DNA of 64,000 bases from Agelaius tricolor. Taxonomy: Eukaryota; Chordata; Aves; Passeriformes; Icteridae. Shown here piece by piece: positions 12,422-23,246 of this stretch. The notes under the pieces were generated by a model. It worked only from the letters and a program-made list of their open reading frames with translations. It was not told the origin of the DNA and did not search any database. Where the stretch lies: positions 3,176,001-3,240,000 of the forward strand of contig JALJCS010000034.1 of assembly GCA_023055355.1 (NCBI GenBank), read 5' to 3'. Within the stretch, counting starts at the first letter, position 1. Each line of letters opens with the position of its first letter. The translations under genes and the position numbers were made by a program.

Positions 12422-14678
12422 CTGTTTTGATGGACACGCACACAACCCAACACATTGTGTGGCTATGGGTGCACAGGTTTTCTGGAACTGTTTAAAAAGT
12501 GCTGTATCTAAATTACCAAACACTCCTGAACAAGCAGGTTTCTTCTTTGTTTAAAAAGGTAAACCAGGCTAAAATTAGAAGCGTCAGTTGGGAATGATTA
12601 ATATTCATTACCCTGGGTGTTGGTGCAGTCGAACAGTATTGATTTCTGCTGTTGAGGATTGCATTCTATACCTGTCTGTCTGACTGTGACACTGAGTTCT
12701 GGTTGTTGTATGTCTTGGGCCACCCTGTGCTTTGGGTCTGCTGAGGCACGGCCAGACCATGACATCAGGCATTTTCAAACCTCAGAGAATTCAAGCTGTA
12801 AGTAATACAAACCCAATGTAACACTGGCATTTCCAGATTGCTTTGGTCTGTCTTCTATCCTGTTTGTCATTCCGAGAGCCTGGATGTTACTCCGTGCAGC
12901 AGCAGGTCCTATTCAACACCAGGAAGTGACAGAGGGATGTGGTGTTGCAGCCCAGCTGTGCTTCCCTGTGCTGCTATAATAGGAGGGGCTGCATCCAGGC
13001 CTTTGTTTGTCCTTCTCCAGCTGCACCAATTTATCCTCACTTTGGGAAGATTCCATATTTATTCCTCTTGCACCTGGGCATGCTGCATGTAGTTGCAGCA
13101 GTGCTGCAGTCAGTGACTGACAGAGAAGGCACAGGAGCCAAAACCAAGTACTAGAGACAGTTTTGTCTTGCGGGGAGTTCTTTGTGATCCAATTTTCTTA
13201 TTCAGTTACTTGTCCTGCTGTTCACAATTGAATCTCAGCTCTGTGCTATGGGTTTAATCCTCAGAGATTTCGGTATAAATGCACAGTAATGCATTTATGC
13301 ACCTTTTAAACTGTACCAGAGGTATCTTTAGCTGTCAGTAAGTGTTTATGATCCAACTTTAAAATGCCTTTGTCAAAGTTTTTTCTTTAAGAGAAAACTT
13401 CTTTTGCAAGTATTTGCATACAGTCCTAGACTTGTCTCCTTTAATATCTTTTTCAAAGGGTTGGGAGTTGAAACCTAAAATGGAGAGAAAAGGGATGAAT
13501 GTTGCTTTGTTTTTAAATGTTAAAATGCTGTTTCCAAAATATATGCCTGGCTTTAAATTGTAGAAATGCTGAAATCTCATGTGTTTATGCATTTCAGTAA
13601 CAGGTAATTTTCCCTCTTGTCTGTTATTGATAAACTTGTATGTTAATTTCACTACTTTCAACATCAGTACTTAGCATTCATACTCCGAGTTCATGCTGAT
13701 ACAGGACTTATTCAAGGGTTACCTTTTGAGGCTTTTGCTTTTGTAGTGACGTATATTTCTTTAGGCTTTAGTACAAAGAATGCACAATATTTAGCACATG
13801 TAACACAAAAGCTAAATCATTCTTGCACGTCAGCAACAGCAACATAATTTAGTATGAGAATAACTGCTAATAAGTGTCCATACAATACAGTGAGTGATCT
13901 ATAAGCAAACATACGTACCATGGTTCGTTTTGCAAGAGCTGCAGTCTTTTCCTAGTCTCCTTTTCTATTGCATTGCTAGGCTAACAATAAAAATTCACTT
14001 TTCAGTTGTGTTATTAAAGTGTGGTGGTGGAAGAATGTGTGTCAATTAATGTCAAATTCAGCTGAGAAATGTGATGATTAAATGGTCAGCAGCAGGTGAG
14101 GATTATGAAAAGCGGTAAAACCCGCAATGGGAGCCACATTCAATAGCAACTTTCTGGCACAGGACTAAACATGAGCATGTTGCTGAGGTTTCCAAGTACA
14201 ATGTAGTTTGACCTTGAATTAAGCACCAATCTCTGCAAGGTAACTTAATTACCTTTTCCCTTGGATGGTCATGTAAGGTAGGCAGTATTGTTTGTGTGAG
14301 GTAGTTGTTAACTATATAGGCATAAGAAAAATATGCAGAGAATAACTCTTACCTCCTTTCTTTTCATCAGTTGCCAAGCCATGACTTCCCTGAAGTAGTT
14401 ACACTTCTTTTGTGCTGCTACCCAGCAGTGCCTGTGTATTTTGCTTGTCCAGAAATGCCTTGTGCTTTTGTTGCACTGAAGTCAATTAGAGCTAATAGTA
14501 AATGATTATGTGGAACATCTTGGGAACTGAAAGACAGCAGAACCTTTCCATGCTCTGTATGCCCATTTGCTATTCTGTTGTTTGCACTCCCTTCTTTTAT
14601 GCAATTACTTTTTCCTTTTTATGTCAGTAATTGCTTAAAATCACTCACAGATTGAACCTCTCTTGCTGCCTTTGTCAG
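12422..14678. other. No gene recognised
   Basis: The only long frames are 101 codons (13359-13664, minus), lysine-rich from A-rich DNA, and 84 codons (12838-13092, plus). There is no repeat family and no splice-bounded segment that I can defend. Confidence 0.45.
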
Positions 14679-14816
14679 TCAGTTCCATGGGCTGGTTTCC
14701 TGCTCTACACAGAGAAGTTTCTCCTCAGTTGCTGTAGTGACGAATCTTGTGTATATGCAGGCCATAATGTCTTGTTTCGGGACAGGCTCTGTTGGCCAGA
14801 AGACTACTTAGGAAAT
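14679..14816 (+). other. Candidate 138-nt exon, phase 0 to phase 0
   Basis: CCTCTCTTGCTGCCTTTGTCAG gives a good acceptor ending at 14678, and AAT|GTAAGT gives a donor at 14817. The 46 codons between are open. The frame is cysteine-containing, with SCCSDESC near the middle and RDRLCWPEDYLGN at the end. It stays open past the donor to 14957, and an in-frame TAA lies at 14628, before the acceptor. I do not recognise a protein family. The next candidate exon (15282) continues in the same phase, which mildly supports a pair. Confidence 0.2.
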
Positions 14817-15281
14817 GTAAGTTTGTGTGTACTTTCACAGCTACAAGGGAGTGGTAAATACAGCATGGACCCTGAGGTTCTCGGTGCGTTTCAGGCTCTG
14901 CATGCATCTCACCTGATGCACTGGAGGACAGGGTATGTTCGGGTAGAGATGCAATGAAGCAAAAAAAAAAAAGGTACAAAGCAAACTTTGTTTTTTTTCC
15001 TCTGAGACATCAGGCAGGACAGCACAATTAGAAATATCAAAGAAATGCTTGTGCTTAGGTGAAAAGGATTTACAAGCTGAGGTCTGTCTCATGCAGCAGA
15101 GCTTTGTTTGTCGGCTTGCTGTTGTAAAATGAAGACAGAGAAGAGATCAAATGAGGCTCAGGAGCTGGGAGAAGGGGGTGTACCTGGCCTAGCCTTTTGT
15201 TTCAGTGTTTTGCCGTTTACTTTTGCATACTAAGACAGTGAAACCGGGGCCCACAAGTGGGTCTCTGTGTCCTTTGTCCAG

Positions 15282-15312
15282 CTGGGAAGAAAAGAGATTG
15301 AAGTGAACTCTG
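15282..15312 (+). other. Candidate 31-nt exon
   Basis: The acceptor is CTCTGTGTCCTTTGTCCAG, ending at 15281, with a TACTAAG branch-point-like heptamer at 15228-15234, about 48 bases upstream. The donor is CTG|GTGAGT at 15313. Only one frame is open, reading LGRKEIEVNS with entry phase 0 and one base left over. Spliced to 14816 the frame continues without a stop across a 465-base intron. This is a plausible pair of exons, but pairs like this also arise by chance in long introns. Confidence 0.22.
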
Positions 15313-17184
15313 GTGAGTTTCTGTTGTTTTCCTGAATGTATTTGCTGTGCTGGACTTTTTGGATGATTCAAACATTTCTATACCTGCATCTGATTCACCT
15401 CTGCTGTTAAATTGACAACAAGACTCAGCCTGGTTTAGACCTGACTAACACCTTCCCAAACAATTTTCAAGTGTGGCTTGGGCATGCATCAGCTTTCTTT
15501 TCAATGCTAACACAAGATAATAAATGGAAAGGATGTATCACTTAGGCTGTCACACGTTTTTGTTTTGAACTGAGATTTTCCTCTCTTCTCAGAGAGCAAA
15601 AGGAGCAACCTTGCCTCCACTTGCACTGTGTTGGGCTTATTGTGAGTGTGTATATGTGAATAAAAGGTGTAGAAATACTAAAAGGCAGAGGTGAAGAGCA
15701 TCTTGGTAGTGTGAAGACGGTGGATGTCACCAGTTAGAGCTTCTCTAGCACTGGAGAAATTATTTTAAGGCAGACATAACCTGTTTAGCTGAGCTCTTGG
15801 CCAGGTTATTTCCACACACAGTGAGAGCCTTGCCAGCCATTGTCCTGGCTTTGTTGAGGGGACTTGGTGAAAGGTTCAGATAGTGGAGGAAAAAAATGGA
15901 TTGTATGTGTTGTTGATCACTGCTTGTGGGATTTTGTGTGAACTTGCAAGTGATGAATAGGAACAGGTCAGACAGGGAGGCTGTGGCAGCAGCCCAGCTA
16001 TCCTGCAAGGACTGCTCACCCTGTCAGGGGAAGGATATGCCAAGCAGAAACTTACTTTGGGAATTGGCAAATCTGGATGTTTTAATTTCCCGGATATCTT
16101 TTAAGAAACTGTCTCCATTCCACTCAACAAGCCCCGAATTTGTTCCATGAAATAAAAACAAAGAGAGCTTTCTCCTGAAACATTCCTATGAAGCATCTGT
16201 TTTCAGTTAGACACAAAATTTTGCTTGGAAACATCCTGCTGGAGATGAACACCAAACTTGTTTAATAAATCATTGCCAAAAACCATCTGAAGAGATCTTA
16301 GCCGATAATTGGCTTGACAAGATTCCTCTCCAGCATATTTGCCAAGCATTAGGGGCTGCTGATTCCCTTGCCTGGAGCAGTGGGGCCCTTTGCAGCTCAG
16401 TTACCAGTGGTGCTGGCAGGCACAGAGAGCCGGGCATGCCTGAGTGACACCTGCATGCTGATGAGCCTGGTTCTGCTTTTCCCTGGGCTCTGGGGTAATC
16501 AGCATTCAGGGGCATGGGCTTGTGCAGCCACCCCTGCCATAGTTCTGCATATGGAAATGGGCACTTCTGCCTCGTCTCAGCTGCTTTTGGGAAGCGGCAA
16601 CAAAAGGGCTCTTGATCAAGTGTACTTATTTATATAACTGGATCAAATGAAACAATGTGCTTGAGAGCAAGACAAAGCCTTAGTGGTCTGTACAAGTTTT
16701 CTTATTTTCAAACATGCTGATGCTAGCTGTCCGACTAGTGTGCAGTAATCTGCAGTGTCAGGTAATCAGGATGGAAATACTTCAGGGTTTTTTGCCCTTT
16801 TAATGTTATTGTTTTCCCCATCCGGAGAGGTTGCCGGCCAGGATGGCACAATAGAAAAGCTTGGGGAAGCGCCTCTTGGCTGGCATTCTTCTACAGCAGC
16901 ACTAGTTATGCAGTCATCATGTTTCATCACTTCTGAGTTTTCACATTTTCATCTGAATCACTTCATGGCCCAAAGACATTAAATTGAAAGATTTTAACCA
17001 TTTTGAAATAGAGGAGTCTTTCAACATTGATGGGGATGAACAGGAGCCCTGCCTGTTGAATTCTATTTAGAAAATGCCTTGAAATATCCATGATCTGGAG
17101 TTAGCTGACAAAATGCATCTTCTGAATACTGAAGGAAACCTCTTCTTAGCTTCTACTGGAGTTTTTTAAAGGCAGAAAAGTAAG

Positions 17185-17197
17185 AAAAAAAAAAAAA
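17185..17197. repeat. A homopolymer, 13 bases
   Basis: An A run after GTAAG and before CCTTGAC. It is simple sequence with no repeat family evident. Confidence 0.75.
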
Positions 17198-18334
17198 CCT
17201 TGACTGATTTTTCTCCTCAAAATATGGAGGAAGGAAAGTAAATTTGATTAAAGGGTTTTGCTTTACTTATAGTCTTCTTCACTAAATATCATCCCTTACA
17301 TTTTGTGCAATTAGCCAGCTCAGTTTCCTCAAATAAATGCAACGTTAACAAGATGTTCATTAGAGCTGATATATCCTGGGTAAGGAAGTGGGTTTAGGTT
17401 TTCTTTTTCATCAGCAGCATGTTTTTTAGTGTCACTGATTGCAGTTAATTTTTAAGAGGCAGTTAGGATTGTAGCTGGTAGGTTATGCCCACTGGAGCTG
17501 TGCCGCTCTGTGGGATACAAAACTGTGTCTGTGGGGTGACAGGAGAATGTTTGTGCTGGCCACACAGTGGGCAGTGTTGTGGTGAGTGCTGCTTCAGCTC
17601 TCTTTCCTAGTGCAGTGTAATACCTTGCTTCAATGGAAGTAGCAGAGATAAAAAAATCCCTGTCTCACTTTACATCACCATTGGCTTACCTCACAAACAA
17701 CTGCTGATTTCACAGTTTCTTTCGAGCTTGATTGTGTGGCACATTTGTTTTTCATGGAACAATTCTTTCCTGAAATGGCTTCTGATGGCACATGGGCAAG
17801 CAATGGAAGAAATACGAGTTTTGGTGCCATTTTCCCAGCAAGACTCACTCACAGTAGCAGAACACTTGTGCATATAGTTCTTCCAGACATATCATCTTTA
17901 GTAGAACTGAATGTTGGGCTGTATTTATAGAACTCCTCTTAAGCTAGAAAATTACAATCATCTACTTTTCAAATGTGTGTGGGTAGAGGCTGCAGATCCA
18001 AACTGAAGCGTCCTTTCTGCAGAGAGAAAATCAGTGACATGTTGAAATTCACAGCCAGCCTAGCTCCAGGGATTCAAATTCTTACAAACAAGCACCCTGA
18101 GCTTATGAACTTGGCAATTCTCACTTCAAATTATTTTGAAAGACCGTTTCAAATTTTACTATTTAATTCCCAAATGATAATAGCAATTTCTGAAATTTCC
18201 AGTGATAGGAGCAAGGTCTTTTGAAGTACTGACTACAGTAGTTGGATTGCTAGCACAGGTAGAGCAGTAAGGAAATAATAACACAGTAGGCTCTGCTTAA
18301 CCAATCTGTTAATGGGCTGAATGTCAGCATACTT

Positions 18335-18348
18335 AAAAAAAAAAAAAA
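18335..18348. repeat. A homopolymer, 14 bases
   Basis: A uniform A run between CATACTT and CATGG. It has no tail-like composition, no recognisable upstream retroposon and no flanking duplication. Confidence 0.75.
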
Positions 18349-20278
18349 CATGGAAATTCGTAACATCACAGCCTACTGGTCAGTCACCAGTATCCCAGAT
18401 GCACATGACCAGTAACTAAGCAGTGTCTTTAGAAGGGGACAAGATGCAGTGTCTAGAATTCATTGCTTATGGAGCTGTTAATTGGCAAAGTTTGAATTAG
18501 GCCTGGAAAACTTTCAAAATAGACTAAAATCAGATGGAAAACATGGTTAGTCATTATGGATCATGTAGTCATTCTGTTTTATCTAGTGTGCAGCTTATTA
18601 AAGTTGACAAAACCCTCATAAAGCTGCTGAGAAATTTCATCGGAACCTAGTTGTTAAAAAAACATTGAGATTAATGTCATCATTTGCTCTTCTAAGTCAT
18701 AGTAACAACTTCCTTAGAACCCAAGGCAATGTGTCAGGTGTAGCCAGGCTGTGGAGGGCAGACTGTTAGCTCTTGGTGGTTTGTGTAGTGTGTATGTGTC
18801 TGCAGCATGAAATTGCATTAACCTTTCAGACTTACACACCCCACGACGAATAGAGCCCTAATTATCTTTCCACTGTCACCCTTAGCTTTATTTCAAAATT
18901 ACTGATTTCCAAGTTTTCACATCTCTTGAATTACCCTTATTTTGGATTTTCATTCTCCAGCTATTAGCTTGCATGTATTCCAGTCTGAATCATATTTTCC
19001 TGGGGGAGCTCTTGCCTATTTTCTTTCGTTTCCCTAATAATGTTTTCTTTCATACACATTAGACTTTCAATTTCATTGGAACCTAATATTATGAGCAGAT
19101 TGGTTGAAATAGTATTGCTGCTTATTTCCAGCTGCCTAGTGACAAAATTAATCACAACCAGGTATGTGGGCTGTTCCAGGTTCCATGTCCCTTCTTGCTC
19201 CGTGCCTGGTATTCAGCCAGAGTCTTAATTTATGGCCTTCAACCTGTTTTTAATCCAAACCCATGCTAACAACTTTTTTATAATTAGCATTCTTTGAATA
19301 TATGAAAGCTATCCCTTCAACAACTAATTCTGATTGTATATCAAGGCAAACCATGAAATCGCAGTGGTATAAATGTTAAGGCAAAAAATCTTGATTATAC
19401 ACTTTTTCCAAAACTTTTTGCGACAATAAGACAGGATTCAGCTGCCCAAGTGTAGGCATGTATTATATCAATATCTGAGCTTGTCATCTACATTCCTTTT
19501 ATAGTAAATGAAACAAAGGAAGCAGTTTCAGGCTGTCGTTGATGGCATCCTATAGGGAAGCCTCAGTCTATGGAGCAGAGTCCTTCCAGTGTCTGCCTCT
19601 TCACTAACCGAACAAAGCTCATGTAGACACTGTACAAACAACTCTCTGACTTCTGTCCTTAATACCACATAAATTAATCTTGTTTATTAGATTAGGCTTC
19701 TAACCTCTTGCATTAACATCAGTAGCCTTTTCCATATGAATTTGAGGAATTAGAATCCCTTCTTGTAATATGCCAGCTCGAGCCCTTTCATGTACCATTT
19801 GCTAACACTGAAACAGAGATTTAGGCTTTTCTGTGTGCATCCACAATAAGGTTTTAGAAAAACAATCAGAAGGTTTGCAACTGACTCTTGACATCAAAAT
19901 CGTAATTTTAATCTACTGAAGTTCAGCTACACAAGAGGAGTTTTTCAATGGCAGCAGCTTCTGCATGTCACGTTAGTCATTTGGGGTTGAGTTTTGTAAC
20001 TTTTCATTAAGCCTTGTTAGCAAGTTGTTCCACCCCCACAGTGGGGTCAAAAAGGACTAAGTAACAGAATTGTTAAAAGTGTTGTTTTCTTCCAAGTGCA
20101 CTTCATTCTGCTGCTTAGTCCAGATGGAATAAACAAGTGATCAGTGTGTTGTTTATCCCAGCAGCATAGCCTCCACAATTCAGCCAGGGTTTTTGCAGAC
20201 ACTGCCTTCAACAATAAGCTTCAGGATAGCAGGCTGGAGAAATCTATAAAAGTGTGTTAGAGCACTAAGTTCTCACAG

Positions 20279-20333
20279 AAAATAGCTTACATAATAAGGG
20301 TTAGGGTGACAAATCTGAGTTCTTTCTCTGAGG
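20279..20333 (+). other. Candidate 55-nt exon
   Basis: The AGG|GTAAGTAT donor at 20334 is close to ideal. The acceptor GCACTAAGTTCTCACAG, ending at 20278, is modest but has a CTAAG branch-like core within it. One frame is open, reading KIAYIIRVRVTNLSSFSEG; the other two have early stops. No family is recognised. Low confidence. Confidence 0.12.
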
Positions 20334-23127
20334 GTAAGTATCATGATAGCCACATAAGCCCAATACATTGGTATAGCACAGAAAGCTGGAAATCAAGAGT
20401 CACTATTAATGTTGAAACTAATTTCATTGCCCCAGTCACGCTATTTAAAGGTTGGTGTATAAAGAGAAGTTTTTTCCTTGGTATTGAACTTCTCTACATA
20501 TCTTGCTTTTCCTTTTTGCAACCTTTGGGGCTCAGCAGGGAGCAGTCTTAAATGTTTTGTGCTGTGCTGCCTTTGCTATTCCAAGTGACAGACTTTGTTA
20601 GCACTGGAGTTTGGTCAGAGCTTGTGGGAACTGTGACCAGCTCTCCCAGAGGTCCCTGACCTGATTTGCAACATGTACATTCAGCAGTTTGGAATCTTGT
20701 CCTGGAGGATTGCTGTGTCTAAATATCACTTGTGCATATCTAACTGCAAATAGAAAAGGGAATTATACCTTTTCATTGATTAGGAAGTCTGTCCACATAT
20801 TTTATGCACAACGATAAAAAACCCCAACAAACCTAGACACACGGGGTTGAATGCTTACTCATTCCAGCTTCCCTTTCATTGATTGGCAAATAGAGGGTAG
20901 ATGGAGAATTTTAAAAGCCTATGACCAACAAAGAGGGCTGCAGCAGATAACTAAGTAAAAATAGAAACCAAACAAATCAAGATAAACAGGAAAAATCATC
21001 TGGAAAAGAATCTGGAATTTTGATTTTTCAGTTGTCTAAAGCTGAGGAGGTTCTTCAGGGGATTCTGGAGTCTGGTCTGTCTGTGCCCTGGCTTGGGATG
21101 TGTGGTGCAATTCGACTGACATCAGTGGGATTTCCCTGCTAACACTGACAGAGCCCATGCCTGCGAGTGCGTCAGAGGGTTCAGACCTGGACTGCAATGA
21201 GGATAGACCCTGCCAACTTTTGGGCTGTGAAGGGTCTTCTGCCATTCCACCTTATCATGTCATACCCTGTTGCTCATTCCAAGGCAGGACAGCAGGTCAG
21301 AGCTACAGGGAGCCATTCCATCAGCTTGTCTGTGTAGGAGGTACTGGAAATGCAGTGAGATAAATGTGCAGCTGAGGCAGCCACACAGGAGAGTAGAACA
21401 AAAGGTGCAGCAGAATCAGGATGCTTTTGTAGCCATTGAATCTTGTAAAAAGCCTTGCAGGGAGCCTGCCTGCTTGAAGCTACTCAGAAAATGGGAGATA
21501 CAGAGTTGTCTCTGCTTTCTCATTTTTAACACTACATGATCTGCTGCTTCTGTGCATCCTTGAGGAGTCATTTTGGAACATACTATGTTGCATCCGGTAA
21601 AATATGTGCTTGGATTTCTATCTTCCTAATGTTTACTGGAGTCATTACACTGGACTTAAATCCAGGGAGTGCTGTTTGGTGTCTTTTATTGGAAGAAAGC
21701 CCTGTGTTGAAAGTGCAAAAAGCATTTATGCTTCCCTTTTCCTCATTCAGGATGGACTTAGGTGTTCTTGTCTTTTGGTTACGTGGTAAAGAGGTGGTGT
21801 GGCACATGGAATTCTTAGGCAGAGACGCCAAGGCCAAATGATTGATGTCTGGTGCTGCTGTAGACTGGTCCGAACAGCATTCCCTAATATCTGCTTGCTT
21901 CAAAGTACAGGTTGTCTGTGTTTCTGAGCCCATTATTACCTCACTTTGCCAAAAGGAACATTCCCAATCCTGCATTTGCTGTCTCCACATACAGGCTCCC
22001 CCCTCGGTCGCTGCCCACATGCTCTGGGCACTTCATTACACAAGTTTTGCCTTTCTGCACACCCCTCTGGGACCCTGTGCAACTCACTGAGCTGGCAGGA
22101 AGATAAAGCAATGTGTGTGTAAATAATTTTCCTGGGAACTTTTTTTCCTGCAGACTTTGGAAATTGAAACAAGTCAGTGGGGGATGTGAGAAGCCCCAAA
22201 GCTGGTGTAAGGGGAAGGAGGTTGGGTATAAGGAGCAGGATGGGATCATCAGAGCATAGGGTCAAGAAGCAAAAGGAAGGGAGGCAGAGTAGCAGAGGAG
22301 GGAGGGGAATGGAGATGCTTTTTGGGGAAGCTTTTCCACCAGCCTTTCAGAATGGTTAGGTTATTGAATCGGACAAGTAGCTGTTGACAAAAGCCGTTGT
22401 TGAGCAAAGGCCTGTGACTGCTTTGAGGAATGAGAGGCATCTCCTCTTGGCACAGTATATGCCCTTGGGTTGTATGTTCTTAGAAGTATGAATTTCTGAA
22501 GGTAAGTCCCCAGTGTAAATGCACATGACTCCAGTGAGCTCAGACAAAGCTGACCTGGGATCTTTTCTCCTTGGCTAAACCATGTGCTGTGGCTGAGCCA
22601 ATGGCATTGTTCCCTGGCTCTGAAAGGAGTATTCCTGCTCCCAATCCTCAGGCTGACTCCCTTCCTTGTGCTGCCTCCAGGATTGTTGCACCCTGCTGAG
22701 CCACTTCAGCTGGCTATAGCTGGAAAAACCAAATTCCAGCTTTACTCACAGTCTAAAGCCAACTCAGTGCTTTTTCAGAGATGTGGAACTGGTATAGAAG
22801 TGAATGTGTCACTTAATAGCAGTCTGGTTTAGTTCTGTAACATTAGGTCAGAGCCACTTTGAAGGCACAGATGCTTTTATATTTTATTAGACATCTGAGA
22901 GTTTAGTTTCCAGAAATATTTCTGGTGATGTTGAGTTCTGGGGTAGAAATAATCTCATTTATTATGTAAGTGTTCGTGCACAGACAGTTTCTTTAGAATC
23001 AAAGCTCTCTGTGCCTTTAACAAGAAGGCTTCTGATAAGAAGATTTAAACTTAAAGTGGTTCACTTGAGGTCTTTGTCATATTTAGTAAGTATGAAATAA
23101 GATTTTTCCAGTTATGTATGATAGAAC
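20334..23127. other. No gene recognised; stop-poor stretch at 21.0-22.4 kb
   Basis: From 21.0 to 22.4 kb G+C rises and frames overlap on both strands (145 codons minus at 21583-22020; 109 and 102 codons minus near 22 kb; 101 codons plus at 21536-21841). No frame carries a domain. An AAG|GTAAGT donor at 22502 has no open segment before it. Confidence 0.45.
22910..22925. repeat. Perfect 16-bp palindrome CCAGAAATATTTCTGG
   Basis: The sequence equals its own reverse complement over 16 bases with no spacer. It could be a dimeric-factor site or a cruciform-prone point. In 64 kb a 16-bp perfect palindrome is mildly unexpected, at around one by chance. Confidence 0.6.
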
Positions 23128-23246
23128 CGCGTAATGAGAGCTAATGAAACAGTCAACAGAAAGTAATTTTGTTACTGCTACATAATGCTGTACGATAGAA
23201 TCTGAAATTCGCAGTGCTTCTATCAGTTTGATTAAAGCGCGTTTCG
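23128..23246. promoter_or_regulatory. CpG-retaining AT-rich block, candidate conserved element
   Basis: Seven CpGs lie in about 120 bases (ACCGCG at 23127, TACGA at 23192, TTCGC at 23209, GCGCG at 23237, TTCG at 23243) amid TAATGAGAGCTAATGAAAC and GATTAAAGCGCG. The sequence is otherwise AT-rich with no island-like G+C. TAAT cores suggest homeodomain sites. There is no open frame of note. Enhancer-type function is an inference. Confidence 0.35.

Larger units (their letters stand above)
15313..20278. other. No gene recognised
   Basis: A long non-coding stretch with two A runs (17185 and 18335). A small CpG group near 16820-16875 (ATCCGGAGAGGTTGCCGGCC) stands out slightly. Open frames are all under 90 codons. 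Confidence 0.45.

Noticed and set aside
12335..12554. Hydrophobic isoleucine-rich frames resembling a membrane segment
   Set aside because: They are direct translations of the TTGATAATT repeats, not a protein signal.
20296..20308. Interstitial telomere repeat (AAGGGTTAGGGTG)
   Set aside because: Only about one and a half units are present, which is expected by chance. The CCCTAACCC inside the LTR is similar.
21583..22265. 145-codon and 109-codon minus frames at 21.6-22.3 kb
   Set aside because: Several frames overlap on both strands with no protein signature, so this is a compositional effect.
22455..22501. Segment before the strong AAG|GTAAGT donor at 22502
   Set aside because: All three frames contain stops and the acceptor is weak.
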